NCBI RefSeq assembly: GCF_937910895.1
Contig: NZ_CALEMI010000075.1
Coordinates: 1-59,038 of the forward strand
Direction of reading: 5' to 3'
DNA: 59,038 bases
Source: an uncultured Dokdonia sp.
GTDB taxonomy: Bacteria; Bacteroidota; Bacteroidia; Flavobacteriales; Flavobacteriaceae
The notes under the pieces are model-generated. The model was not told where the DNA came from. It searched no databases and saw only the letters and a program-made list of their open reading frames with translations. Positions 49,501 through 57,430 of the stretch are shown here, one piece after another. The position numbers and the translations under genes are program-made. The first letter of the stretch is position 1. Each line of letters starts with the position of its first letter.

Positions 49501-49854
49501 ACTAACAAAAAGGGTAAGGTGTGGTGTTAATGTTCCTTCTTCTTCAAAAGAGGCAAGAACTTTTGTGATATTTTCTTTTTGACGTTTATAAAGTCTGCTT
49601 GCGCGAAAAGGAATAACGGTATCTTGAAAATCAAAACAATTAAAAAAATCTTGCCAATCTCCTTTTGCAGCATCACTGTTTGTAGTGTCAAAATAATTAA
49701 CGTGCTTGGCAAAATTATAGGTAAAAAGTATCCAATCTTCAATATCAAAATCGTTCAATTCAAAAAGAGAAGGGCGTAGCTGTTCTACAAATCGCTCTCC
49801 CTGATCTGTGCCATTTCTTTTTAATACGTTATCTATGTCATTACACTTGCCCAT
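46552..49854 (-). CDS. eCIS baseplate J-like wedge protein (Afp11-like)
   Basis: An 1100-aa baseplate protein. Residues ~850-1010 hold the baseplate-J pattern (IPQVKGVTQPYSS, then RFYRRISERLRHKNRAIT and WDYEHLILQEFP), which is shared by phage gpJ and eCIS wedge proteins. The N-terminal part is helical and the middle contains several beta domains. In the assembled particle it should join the gp25-like and Afp12-like proteins around the spike. It lies 6 bp after the gp25-like gene. A dispersed palindrome occurs within it. Confidence 0.85.
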   Translation of the reverse strand: MGKCNDIDNVLKRNGTDQGERFVEQLRPSLFELNDFDIEDWILFTYNFAKHVNYFDTTNSDAAKGDWQDFFNCFDFQDTVIPFRASRLYKRQKENITKVLASFEEEGTLTPHLTLFVSFLKLLEQSKERFNGITKRHLDFYYKGILQVDKLAATPDNVHVIFELAKKTVEQLITDDTELNGKQDVNGNQRIYTTDEELIANQAKVASLKTIYQDVSLQEIKASPVANTLDGFEEPLPEEEPYWLPFGYTSQEKKFTELPDAEIGFAVASPLLLLKEGTRTVQITLNFAAETIETGHQLTDFNTAILEDIISIYGSGLEEWIGPMGLKTATDTITNMSTRVESNNRLILAFQLSKDIPAFVPYDDVFLLEKYNTTFPVVRFLIDTSKTEGVSFHRATVNRILSSIKVEIDVQEASSVHIENDNGLLKANKPFFPFTPQPIKASNFYIDYEEAFAKAWKNITVHFSWKNTPEDFAVWYDAYKQNAIPGETGEGRIVTDETYFTATREVLHKENWTPVGNSAQILFETTGDPLEDAADTPITYQCEVTIDNQNFEIDKTGPIRLRLNTSFLHDLFPKLYASALIGNVTSSATIEDGAPVISITTTEGNIPNPPYTPIAENITISYTAEETRQIQSQILPIDEVTPITVLNQKETYTQERIKLFHIHPFGQCEEHNYLKVKKYQKGIKDVYDTANIHSYLVPRYCDGGELFIGLKDAQVQQNIALLIQVLEGSENPQVASFAEREEIQWAVLCDNKWKSLTNDILSNNTDNFLNSGIIKFAIPRQATQDNTRLPEGYIWIRAKMHKAYDAVCKAINIHTQAVRATFEDRGNELSHLENGLEAGTIKKLITRIPQVKGVTQPYSSFNGIPEESDTRFYRRISERLRHKNRAITLWDYEHLILQEFPEVFKVKCLNHTLIKDENDTTKDNYVAAGHVTLVVIPDSVNKNVFDIYQPRVSKGLITKIKSFINQHNTSQVTADVMNPKYEEVAVTLEVEFLKGYDERFYMKQLEEDIIKFLSPWAFDTNQEVGFGIDLHKSILIDYIEKLSYVDYLQNVVVQKDGVVMGNVVTPSNPRSILVSAKSHNISTVLTPCKDKKAQEKLICQ
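48491..48504. repeat. GCTTTCGCGAAAGC palindrome inside a gene
   Basis: Perfect copy in the Afp11-like gene, read as Ala-Phe-Ala-Lys-Ala (context EEAFAKAWKN). Confidence 0.9.
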
Positions 49855-49860
49855 CTTCTT

Positions 49861-50274
49861 TTATGATATATCGGTTCCTTCTTCTTTATAGAATGGGAAT
49901 ACTACATTAGTTCTTGAATTGGTAGCTCTTACTATATAATCTATAGCAATCACGAGCTTTCCTTCTAAAGGATCTGTTTCTGAAATGTCTATTTGAAGTA
50001 CATCTATTCTAGGCTCATGATAGAGGATCGCTGTTTTGATAAGGTCTACGGTATAGGTAATTAATGTTCTATTCAATGATTCAAACAATAGCTCTTCTAG
50101 ATTACAACCGTATTCTGGAAACATGACGCGTTCCCCTAATCGTGTTGTCAATAAAATATGCAGACTACTTTTGATGTCTTCTTCATTAGAAATCATCTTA
50201 GTTTGTTTTTGCGCTTTTATAAACGCTGGCGGGAATGCCCATCCAGTTCCTAAAAATGAATTTTTACTATCCAT
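49861..50274 (-). CDS. eCIS gp25-like baseplate protein (Afp9-like)
   Basis: A 137-aa GPW/gp25-family protein, which in phage T4, type VI secretion and eCIS links the tube hub with the sheath and starts sheath assembly. The typical pattern IKSSLHILLTTRLGERVMFP followed by EYGCNLEELLFE is visible at residues ~34-66. It starts 3 bp after the PAAR gene and ends 6 bp before the Afp11-like gene. Length is normal for the family. Confidence 0.9.
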   Translation of the reverse strand: MDSKNSFLGTGWAFPPAFIKAQKQTKMISNEEDIKSSLHILLTTRLGERVMFPEYGCNLEELLFESLNRTLITYTVDLIKTAILYHEPRIDVLQIDISETDPLEGKLVIAIDYIVRATNSRTNVVFPFYKEEGTDIS

Positions 50275-50277
50275 CAG

Positions 50278-50568
50278 TTATCCTATTAATACGGTTACTT
50301 CTCCTAATACAATACTTCCTCCATGTGCTGTGGAGTCTCCTAATCTAGCGGCAGGCATACCACCTATAAGCACCGTAGTAGATCCTGCCACTATACTATC
50401 AGGAGGTCCTACACAAGTCGCCATATCACCCACTCTTGCCGCAGGAAGATTCCCAATGAGTACCGTAGGTTCTCCAGCTGGAAGAATTGGCCCTCCTACG
50501 TGAGGTACAACTCCTGTGACCATTGGACAAACATGCATATCTGTTATTCTTGCAGCGGGTGCTCCCAT
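50278..50568 (-). CDS. PAAR-domain spike tip protein (Afp10-like)
   Basis: A 96-aa PAAR protein, which sharpens the needle at the end of the VgrG-like spike. The PAAR signature occurs as PAARITD at the N-terminus, then PAARVGD and PAARLGD, with GxPTVLIGN strands and conserved His/Cys residues (HVC, ATC, AHGG) that normally bind zinc. It has no effector extension, so it is a pure structural tip. It sits between spike and gp25-like genes, as in other eCIS operons. Confidence 0.93.
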   Translation of the reverse strand: MGAPAARITDMHVCPMVTGVVPHVGGPILPAGEPTVLIGNLPAARVGDMATCVGPPDSIVAGSTTVLIGGMPAARLGDSTAHGGSIVLGEVTVLIG

Positions 50569-50605
50569 ATTTTTTATGTTTTGTAATTAGACTAGCTCAG
50601 TGTAC

Positions 50606-50619
50606 GCTTTCGCGAAAGC
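50606..50619. repeat. GCTTTCGCGAAAGC palindrome (with GTA-C extensions)
   Basis: Full 22-bp symmetric copy (GTAC on each side) in the 63-bp gap between the spike and PAAR genes; it would form a hairpin in the operon mRNA. Confidence 0.9.
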
Positions 50620-50631
50620 GTACATTGGCTA

Positions 50632-52377
50632 TTAATTTATTTGTACTAATGATCCTTTTAAAACAGCAATGGCACTTGTTGAAACCTCGGCGCCAGCAGA
50701 TCCTTCTGCTTTAAACTCTGCATTGGCAGTGATGCCTACATTGGTGCCTTCTATGGTCACATCTCCAGAGGCCTTTATGGCAATATCTCCTGCGCTTTCC
50801 ATGGAAATTCCATTACTATCTATTGTGATTACATTAGAGTTGTCATCTTCTATGACTATTGTCCCTGCATCTTCATCTAGAGCAATCATCTTTCCAGCAG
50901 GAGTTGAGATCGTAATCGATTTTTTATCATCATCAAAAACAACTTTCATTTCGCTTCTTGTCACAAATCCTTTTTCGTGATTATCATCACTCGCGGTAAA
51001 CGGTGCTGGCTTTGCGCTACTATGTAACATCCCCAACACAACAGCATCATTAGGGTCTTCATTAATAAATCCTATAATGACCTCATCTCCAATTTCGGGT
51101 CTAAAAAAAGCTCCTCTATTCTCGCCAGCATCTAGTGATGCGACGCGACACCAAATCCCTTGCTCTTCACTATTGATGATAGGAATCTGAACCAAGATGC
51201 GCTCTTCTCCATCAGGATCTTCTTCTAATTGAGATACTACGCCCACTTGTAATCCTGCAATGGCTGGTAATAGTCCAGAAGCAGATGGCGCACTGATGTC
51301 AAAGGTTTCTGAAAACCACTCAGGATTTAATCCAAATTGTGCATTTACCGTCCAATTTCCTTCTGAAATCGTATGACTTACCCCAGTGATATAGGCATTC
51401 CCATTAAACCGATCACCCACACCTTCTAGCTTTAAAATGGTATTAGGTTTTACAGAAGCAATCCCTTGAAATTTGACACGCCCACGAATTTTAGCGAGTT
51501 GTTGGAATAACCATGCACCATCTGCCCAATCTTGCAACTCTGTATCTGTCACAGCACCTCCGTGTCGCAACTCCATGGTTTCTAATCCTATGATCGCATT
51601 CAAATCACTAGTAGAGATATTTCCATTTAACGAAATAGAAGGGTCTGTACCATCAATTTCTAATAGTTCTTGGTCTGCATGATTCCAACCGTAAGACGAT
51701 ACTTTTTTGACTTGGTGTCTTGCATCGATCTCTGCATCAAAATCAAGCATCGATCCACCATACGTGATGGTTTCAATTTCTGATTGCCCTACATCTGGTT
51801 TTGCAATGGTGACCTTCCCATCATCTACAAAACATAATTTACCGTTGGCTTGCGCTCTAGCGACCATAAAATCCCAATCAGAAGCGTTGTATTGTACGAG
51901 TTCAGGATGTAAATAATTGGTAGCTTCTACCTCCTTCTCTAAGGAGTATTTTCCTAATAATTCTTCAAAAATTTCACTGTCTTTACTTTCGTAGAAATAG
52001 TTACTTTTCTTACCTATTGTCATTTTTACAGCTTCATCTTTGCACTCAATAATGAGATGTGATACTAGCGATCTAATTTTGAGATTATGCTTTATGATGA
52101 TTCCTTTAAAAATAGTTTCTTCATCAGAGTGATATCCTGCGGTAATCTCAATACTTTTTCCTGGAATTAATAGGTCTTCATTACTCAATGCAAAATCTCT
52201 CTCTGAAGCTTCGCCATCGATCAACACAATTTTTGCCATAGGAATTCTGTTCACTTCCTTCTGTACCATAATGCTTTTGACTTGGTAGATATTAGAAAGT
52301 TCCTGTCCTTCTGTTAAGATCTTAAAAGTGACAAGATCTGGACTTTGTGATGTTTGTATGACGCCGCTATTATTCAT
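50632..52377 (-). CDS. eCIS spike protein (VgrG/gp5-gp27-like, Afp8-like)
   Basis: A 581-aa hub/spike protein. Residues ~1-370 correspond to the gp27-like hub with family-typical VLIDGEASERDFALSN. Residues ~375-470 are the OB-fold gp5-like part (VVSQLEEDPDGEERILVQIP, then GEVIIGF-type turn with NEDPNDAVVLGML). The C-terminus is a short beta-helix with repetitive MESAGDIAIKASGDVTIEGT and similar turns. It has no extra effector domain. It starts directly after the stop of the LysM gene and precedes the PAAR tip gene. Confidence 0.9.
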   Translation of the reverse strand: MNNSGVIQTSQSPDLVTFKILTEGQELSNIYQVKSIMVQKEVNRIPMAKIVLIDGEASERDFALSNEDLLIPGKSIEITAGYHSDEETIFKGIIIKHNLKIRSLVSHLIIECKDEAVKMTIGKKSNYFYESKDSEIFEELLGKYSLEKEVEATNYLHPELVQYNASDWDFMVARAQANGKLCFVDDGKVTIAKPDVGQSEIETITYGGSMLDFDAEIDARHQVKKVSSYGWNHADQELLEIDGTDPSISLNGNISTSDLNAIIGLETMELRHGGAVTDTELQDWADGAWLFQQLAKIRGRVKFQGIASVKPNTILKLEGVGDRFNGNAYITGVSHTISEGNWTVNAQFGLNPEWFSETFDISAPSASGLLPAIAGLQVGVVSQLEEDPDGEERILVQIPIINSEEQGIWCRVASLDAGENRGAFFRPEIGDEVIIGFINEDPNDAVVLGMLHSSAKPAPFTASDDNHEKGFVTRSEMKVVFDDDKKSITISTPAGKMIALDEDAGTIVIEDDNSNVITIDSNGISMESAGDIAIKASGDVTIEGTNVGITANAEFKAEGSAGAEVSTSAIAVLKGSLVQIN

Positions 52378-53097
52378 TTATGAGGTTTTTGTCAATGGTG
52401 GAAAAACCAACTCTTGACCAGGGGTTAATTTTCTGAAATTATGGAGGTTATTCACTTTGGCTACTTCTAGATAATACTTCGGATCACCATAAATTCTATG
52501 CGTCATTAAAGACAGGGTATCTCCTGCTTTTACAGTACGATAGTGTGTTAAATCTGGTGACTGATTATTTTCTTTTGACGTTCTTTTCTCGTGATCTTCA
52601 AAAGAGATAAATTTCGCTTTAGCTATTGCTCGGATAGGTGTGCCATCAGGTTTAAAAAGTTTATACTCTATGGATAATTCTGTAAGAACTCCTTTGTATA
52701 ATAGCGCACCCCAGCTTACAGTGAGGTAATTAGGCTTGTGCTTTTCCCCATTGTAATCATATACCGTTTTTTTAAAGTTTGCGATATCTTCTATAATCCC
52801 TTTCCCTTGATCTTTATATACCGTGTCGTCAGAACTAGCTTCTGGATCGTCTCCATAATGAATAATGACGCCCGTTCTATCAAAAAGAAATTCTAGATCT
52901 AACTCAGAAGGTAAAGACCTTGTGTATTTAGGAGCATCATTGCTTGTGCCCTGTGCTTGGTCTTTTTTATATTCTGCCTTAAAGGATTCTGAATATTTTT
53001 CAGGATTCAATAAAGCGGTATACTTAGAGATCTCTTCATTAAATTTTTCATCCTTGTAGCATCGTATTACAAGCTTTTGTAACTTTCCTTCGTTCAT
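52378..53097 (-). CDS. LysM-domain eCIS tube-spike adaptor (Afp7-like)
   Basis: A 239-aa protein. The C-terminal ~55 residues are a LysM domain (YRTVKAGDTLSLMTHRIYGD, ending PGQELVFPP). The N-terminal ~180 residues contain the family-typical SLPSELDLEFLFDRTGV. In phage and eCIS such LysM proteins (gp53-like / Afp7) join tube, spike and sheath rather than binding peptidoglycan. It abuts the spike gene with no gap and lies 6 bp after the 54-aa DUF5908-like gene. Confidence 0.87.
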   Translation of the reverse strand: MNEGKLQKLVIRCYKDEKFNEEISKYTALLNPEKYSESFKAEYKKDQAQGTSNDAPKYTRSLPSELDLEFLFDRTGVIIHYGDDPEASSDDTVYKDQGKGIIEDIANFKKTVYDYNGEKHKPNYLTVSWGALLYKGVLTELSIEYKLFKPDGTPIRAIAKAKFISFEDHEKRTSKENNQSPDLTHYRTVKAGDTLSLMTHRIYGDPKYYLEVAKVNNLHNFRKLTPGQELVFPPLTKTS

Positions 53098-53103
53098 GAG
53101 TTC

Positions 53104-53268
53104 TTAGCGTTCTTTTTGTTCCTTCAATTTTTCCATAACTTCTTCAATACAAGCTGCAATGATGGCTGCCGAGTCTTCGCTGGCAGCTCCAGAGCTTGAT
53201 ACACTGTTTGCATTTGCTCCTTCGTCTACATTTATTTTGATGTAGAGTTCTTTAATTTCTATAGGCAT
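53104..53268 (-). CDS. DUF5908-like small eCIS protein (54 aa, Afp6-like)
   Basis: A 54-residue gene too short for most gene finders. It starts MPIEIKELYIKINV, has a Ser/Gly/Ala-rich middle and ends in a helix rich in Glu and Lys (CIEEVMEKLKEQKER). A DUF5908-type protein at this place, between second tube and LysM genes, is common in eCIS loci. The start ATG at 53268-53266 is 4 bp after the stop of the tube gene. Conserved position and a plausible sequence make it real; its job (possibly a tube-hub assembly aid) is unknown. Confidence 0.8.
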   Translation of the reverse strand: MPIEIKELYIKINVDEGANANSVSSSGAASEDSAAIIAACIEEVMEKLKEQKER

Positions 53269-53272
53269 TTTA

Positions 53273-53713
53273 TTATAGGATATTGAAATAGTTATAGGAT
53301 AGCTCTAGTGTTTCAATAACAATCTTGTTCTCCTCGGCATTAAAATCACCAACATCCCATTTTACAGGATACGCATGTGCAATTTTCCAAGTTTGTAAAG
53401 GCTCATGTTTTTCATCCAGCAAACTTACTGTGAGATCTATAGGTTTGATTACGTATTTTTCTAACGCATCTCTGCACCATGCAATCACACCTGAGTCTAT
53501 AAGTAATCCTCTTTTGAGTACTAAGTTTGGATACTTGGTACGCACTGGTATTTTATGCTTGAATCTATTTTCTCCTCCTTCAGCAACCTCTTCGGTTTCT
53601 AGATCTACAGAGAGTCCAGAAACCGATTGAAATTGGTGATCATTTTCTTTGTTCGAAATTCCAGAGAATTCAACTTTGAAATGAAACCCTATAGGTGGAT
53701 AATAGGTTGCCAT
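53273..53713 (-). CDS. Second eCIS tube protein (Afp5-like, gp19 family)
   Basis: A 146-aa tail-tube protein. The motif pattern GFHFKVEFSG, then FQSVSGLSVDLE and YPNLVLKRGL is typical of gp19-like tube proteins. It is similar to but distinct from the first tube gene upstream, with 1 bp between them. In eCIS one of the two tube proteins usually forms the first ring near the baseplate; this copy, closer to the hub genes, is the better candidate for that. Confidence 0.9.
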   Translation of the reverse strand: MATYYPPIGFHFKVEFSGISNKENDHQFQSVSGLSVDLETEEVAEGGENRFKHKIPVRTKYPNLVLKRGLLIDSGVIAWCRDALEKYVIKPIDLTVSLLDEKHEPLQTWKIAHAYPVKWDVGDFNAEENKIVIETLELSYNYFNIL

Positions 53714-53714
53714 A

Positions 53715-54155
53715 TTATACTAATGCAAGTTTCTCGTGAACAAACTCTGCGGTCTCTATAGCGATCTCGTTTCCATCGGCTTTAAAGTCTGTAGATTGTA
53801 TTTTTGTGATATACGCATTTTCTGCTTTCCACGTGATAACAGGCTCGTGTTTTTCATCTAGCATACTAATGGTAAGATCACCACGATATTCTTCCTCACC
53901 TTCTTGAAAGTAAACCGTTTTGACCCACTGGCTATAGAACTCTTTACTCTTGTCTGCAAAAGTTCCTCTTTTTACAGTGATGTTACTATACTTTTCTAAG
54001 CCTGGCTGTTTTGTTTTATAGTATACATTGTCAGCACCTGCTCTGTATTCGATCATTTCTCGCTCAAAATCTAATCCAGAGACTTCTGTACAATTAAACT
54101 CTGTGTCTCCAAAAGTTACTTTAAAGTGAAACTTTGGTAATGGATATGTTGCCAT
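53715..54155 (-). CDS. Main eCIS inner tube protein (Afp1-like, gp19 family)
   Basis: A 146-aa gp19/Hcp-fold tube protein (KFHFKVTFGDTEF, then CTEVSGLDFEREMIEYRAG and YSNITVKRGTF). As the first tube gene after the sheath it probably forms the long inner tube that holds cargo. A 63-bp gap containing a 19-base hairpin (54192-54210) separates it from the sheath gene; the tube must be made in about the same copy number as the sheath. Confidence 0.9.
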   Translation of the reverse strand: MATYPLPKFHFKVTFGDTEFNCTEVSGLDFEREMIEYRAGADNVYYKTKQPGLEKYSNITVKRGTFADKSKEFYSQWVKTVYFQEGEEEYRGDLTISMLDEKHEPVITWKAENAYITKIQSTDFKADGNEIAIETAEFVHEKLALV

Positions 54156-54191
54156 GATATGTTGTTTTTTTAAATTATTTTGAATGTTTTA

Positions 54192-54210
54192 ATTTCGCTT
54201 TAAGCGAAAT
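54192..54210 (-). promoter_or_regulatory. Hairpin between sheath and tube genes
   Basis: ATTTCGCTT-t-AAGCGAAAT is a 9-bp inverted repeat 9 bases after the sheath stop. It is in the same mRNA and could stabilise the sheath 3' end or set sheath/tube ratios. No U tract adjoins it. Confidence 0.5.
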
Positions 54211-54218
54211 AGATGTTA

Positions 54219-56363
54219 CTATGCTTCCTGCATTTTATGAGAGAATTTCAGAATAATAAATTCTGCTGGTCGTACCACTGCCATTCCGATTTCAATAATC
54301 ATATTTCCTTCTAGAATGTCTTGCGCGGTCATTGTTTCTCCCAATCCAACACTTACATAAAATGCTTTGTCTGTAGTAGGACCTGCAAGGGCACCTGCTC
54401 TCCATTGCTGTGTCAGGAAGTTGTCTATCATTGCTTTTACACGTACCCACGTATTTTTATCATTAGGTTCAAAAACAAATTGTTCTGTTGCTTTTTTAAT
54501 AGACTCTTCCGCCATATTAAAGAAACGTCTTACAGATATATAACGCCACTCGTTGTCATTTCCCGCAAGGGTTCTAGCACCCCATACCAAGTTTCCTTTT
54601 CCAACAAATGCTCTAATGGCATTAATGGATTTACCAGCTACAGCATCTACATTTAATCCTTCTTGATCGTCATGAGAAACTTGAACTGTAGGTTCTATAA
54701 CATAGTTTAAACTTACATTTGCCGGTGCTTTCCAAACCCCTCTGTCTGCATCTACTCTGGCATATATTCCTGCCATAGCACTACTTGGAGGTAATTCTAA
54801 CGGAAGATTCCCGATTTCTGTTAATATTTGATTGTATGCTTCATTGTCTGACACTTCTAGAGAAGCCAAACTTCTACCGTGTAATTCACCGTTGTTGGTG
54901 TCTAAGTTGATGTTTTGGTCACCTACAGCAGCTTCGTCAAGAATAGCATCTCTTAATGATGTCCACGCTGCTAAGATTCCATCCAAAATAGTCGCATCTG
55001 TACTTTGAACAGGTGTGATTTCTGCTGGAGAAGCTGGCATGGTAACGGTAATTAGTTTTGTAATTTCAGCAACAATATTTGATGTGTTATTTTCTACAAC
55101 ATTGGTTACCTTAGTTAAGTTACCTTCATCGATAAACTTCTTTAGATTTGTTGTTAGTTTTGTCAATTCAGTGGTTACCGATTCTATTTTATCCGTATCT
55201 TCAAAAAGCAAATTAAAGGCAGCTAGTTGTGCTTGAATGTCAGCAACATCTGCTGCTGCTCCTAACTCATCAGAAAGTGCAGAAATGGCAGCATTGGCTT
55301 CAACATTGGCACTTTCTTTAACAGATACAAGAGCATCTAAATCGGTTACTAAGCTAGTTAGTCTACTATGTAAGGTTAGCGGTCTTGCTCCTGAGTAATC
55401 TTTTGCTTCAGAATTTCTTTCTCCTAAATTAAGACCTTCGTTTGCAGTATTGATATTATATAGGTAATTTGTCACATCAGCCAAAGAACCTGCTAAATCT
55501 GGCACAGCTTTGCTGCTTACACTAACTATAGCACTAGGAATATCAGAATCGATATCGTTTATATTGTCTGTGATCACATTCATCGCCTGAGGATCACCTT
55601 TGTCAATATGATTAATGACGATATCTCTATTTTTAAACACATAGTTTAAGCTAGTACTTAAGAAAGGATAATATGCAGCGCCATATTTCAAGAAATCTTT
55701 TTCAGAACTAATCTTATTTCTTAAGCTCGTAATATTGGCATCTGTAGGACTGTTTGGATCATACCCTCTTGTGTCGATAATGGTAAATCTATCCTGTAAC
55801 TCCTTACATTGTTTTAAGGCTTCATTGTAGAGTGTATAAAACTCATCATCTGTACTCAAGGCTGTTGCATCTGGAAAAAGAATTAATGTCGGTTCATCTA
55901 CTTTTCTAATAGCTGCTAGTCCAGTATTAAAATCATTTGAATTGTTAATAGAAGTTACCTTCGTATCTGCTGTATCTAGATCATCACCATAACGTCCTAC
56001 AGAAACGATATAACAGGGTCCACCTCCATTTGCAAAATACATTTGCATAGAATAATAGAGTAAGAATGGTTCACGGTCTGAAGGTTGGTCTACCACAATA
56101 GCACGCTGATTGATATCATCTACAAGCGTATCTGTTACGGTTACTTTAATCGTTTTTTCTGGTTTGGCTCCTCCAAAGTATGTTTCATACTCTAGCATAG
56201 ATGTAATACGAGTAGGCACTCCTTTTAAGTCTCCCTTTATCTTATTGGTTGCCTTTTCCGTGTAACCAATAAAAGCTGGAATTGCCGTTTCAACTTGAGC
56301 TACCGATGGAGGAAACTTTACAATCTCCTCTATGTAGACTCCTGGTGTTTTGTACGTTGTCAT
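54219..56363 (-). CDS. eCIS contractile sheath protein (Afp2/3/4-like) with large insert
   Basis: A 714-aa tail sheath protein. The N-terminus (YKTPGVYIEEI, then SVAQVETAIPAFIGYTE) and the C-terminus (DILEGNMIIEIGMAVVRPAEFI, then LKFSHKMQEA) are typical of contractile sheaths. It is the only sheath gene in the operon (classical Afp has three). Between ~325 and ~455 it carries a helical insert (LSDELGAAADVADIQAQL and repeated TKLTT-like stretches), which probably forms an outer domain on the particle. It follows the unknown 346-aa gene with 24 bp between. Confidence 0.9.
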   Translation of the reverse strand: MTTYKTPGVYIEEIVKFPPSVAQVETAIPAFIGYTEKATNKIKGDLKGVPTRITSMLEYETYFGGAKPEKTIKVTVTDTLVDDINQRAIVVDQPSDREPFLLYYSMQMYFANGGGPCYIVSVGRYGDDLDTADTKVTSINNSNDFNTGLAAIRKVDEPTLILFPDATALSTDDEFYTLYNEALKQCKELQDRFTIIDTRGYDPNSPTDANITSLRNKISSEKDFLKYGAAYYPFLSTSLNYVFKNRDIVINHIDKGDPQAMNVITDNINDIDSDIPSAIVSVSSKAVPDLAGSLADVTNYLYNINTANEGLNLGERNSEAKDYSGARPLTLHSRLTSLVTDLDALVSVKESANVEANAAISALSDELGAAADVADIQAQLAAFNLLFEDTDKIESVTTELTKLTTNLKKFIDEGNLTKVTNVVENNTSNIVAEITKLITVTMPASPAEITPVQSTDATILDGILAAWTSLRDAILDEAAVGDQNINLDTNNGELHGRSLASLEVSDNEAYNQILTEIGNLPLELPPSSAMAGIYARVDADRGVWKAPANVSLNYVIEPTVQVSHDDQEGLNVDAVAGKSINAIRAFVGKGNLVWGARTLAGNDNEWRYISVRRFFNMAEESIKKATEQFVFEPNDKNTWVRVKAMIDNFLTQQWRAGALAGPTTDKAFYVSVGLGETMTAQDILEGNMIIEIGMAVVRPAEFIILKFSHKMQEA

Positions 56364-56387
56364 AATTTTAATTGTTTAATTTTTGTT

Positions 56388-57428
56388 TTAAATAAATATT
56401 TCTGAATAGTAGTCGTCGTCTTCTTTTTTTACAGTAGTCACTGTAGGGTTAGGAAAGACATAGTCTTCTGGATTTGTATCTACCGGATCCAGACCGTCAG
56501 CATCAAAATCTTCTGTTTTAATTTCTATAAAACCATTTTTTGCAGACCATTTTGTGCTATTTGTAGTAAGCATTGCATTGTCTGATAAACTGATATATCT
56601 CCAAAAGGTTTTTTTATTTATAAAACTTAGGGTAAACTCAGGAGTCGTTTCTAGTGTGTATTGTAGGATATTTTTTGGATCGGTTTCGTCAAATTCTAGG
56701 AGGTTATTGTCATCATCTCCTTTAATAGATAAACGTATATATCCTATAATCCCTTTCTTCTTTTTTTCTTGAATGAGTTCGTTAAGTGCTTTTTTAATAT
56801 GGTTCTCCTTTTGAGTTTCCGTTAGCGTCTCATCTACTTCAATGTGTTCAATTACATTTATAATAGAAAATTGCTCTATAGTGGTGCTTGGTAAAAATGC
56901 ATCTTCGGTTGCTATGGTTCTTAGCAAATCTCTTGTTTCAGAATTTTTTAATAAAAAACGTTTATCAATGAGACCTCCGTTATTTTCAAAAATATTTTCA
57001 AAAGCGACTATCTGATCATCTGGGACTACATTAGAAAATAAGTAACATCTGTTTTTAGAAATATCTATTACGTCTGTATAATTATGGAAATAAGAATCTT
57101 TAGCACGTACTTCAAAAGTGAATACAGCAGTATCATTAAAAGGGATTATAGGAGTGTATTTGTCTCCGTCTTCCTGTGTTTCTACTAATACTCTAAAACC
57201 CTGTTTGTGAGGTCGTAATAAGACACGATGATTCTTACATATACTTTGTGTGGTTTTACTGGGGGTCACTTTTAAATACTCATGCACGTCATAAGGGATC
57301 AGTGCTTTTTCCTTTTCTATAGCACTTAACTCATTGTCGTCTTCATCTATAGGAAGAAACTTATGGTCTCCGCTATCTAAGAAGTAGCCGTGATGTATGT
57401 TAATATTAAAAAGTGCTTTATAAAACAT
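56388..57428 (-). CDS. Conserved-position eCIS protein of unknown function (346 aa)
   Basis: The gene lies between the DUF4255 cap-terminator and the sheath genes, 2 bp after the former. The N-terminus (FYKALFNINIHHGYFLDSG) is followed by an alternating beta/charged region, and the C-terminal 40 residues are Asp/Glu/Pro-rich. It has no signal peptide or membrane segment. I do not recognise a Pfam domain. Because both neighbours form the distal end of the particle, it may be a cap or cap-adaptor component; that is inference. Confidence 0.55.
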   Translation of the reverse strand: MFYKALFNINIHHGYFLDSGDHKFLPIDEDDNELSAIEKEKALIPYDVHEYLKVTPSKTTQSICKNHRVLLRPHKQGFRVLVETQEDGDKYTPIIPFNDTAVFTFEVRAKDSYFHNYTDVIDISKNRCYLFSNVVPDDQIVAFENIFENNGGLIDKRFLLKNSETRDLLRTIATEDAFLPSTTIEQFSIINVIEHIEVDETLTETQKENHIKKALNELIQEKKKKGIIGYIRLSIKGDDDNNLLEFDETDPKNILQYTLETTPEFTLSFINKKTFWRYISLSDNAMLTTNSTKWSAKNGFIEIKTEDFDADGLDPVDTNPEDYVFPNPTVTTVKKEDDDYYSEIFI

Positions 57429-57430
57429 GT

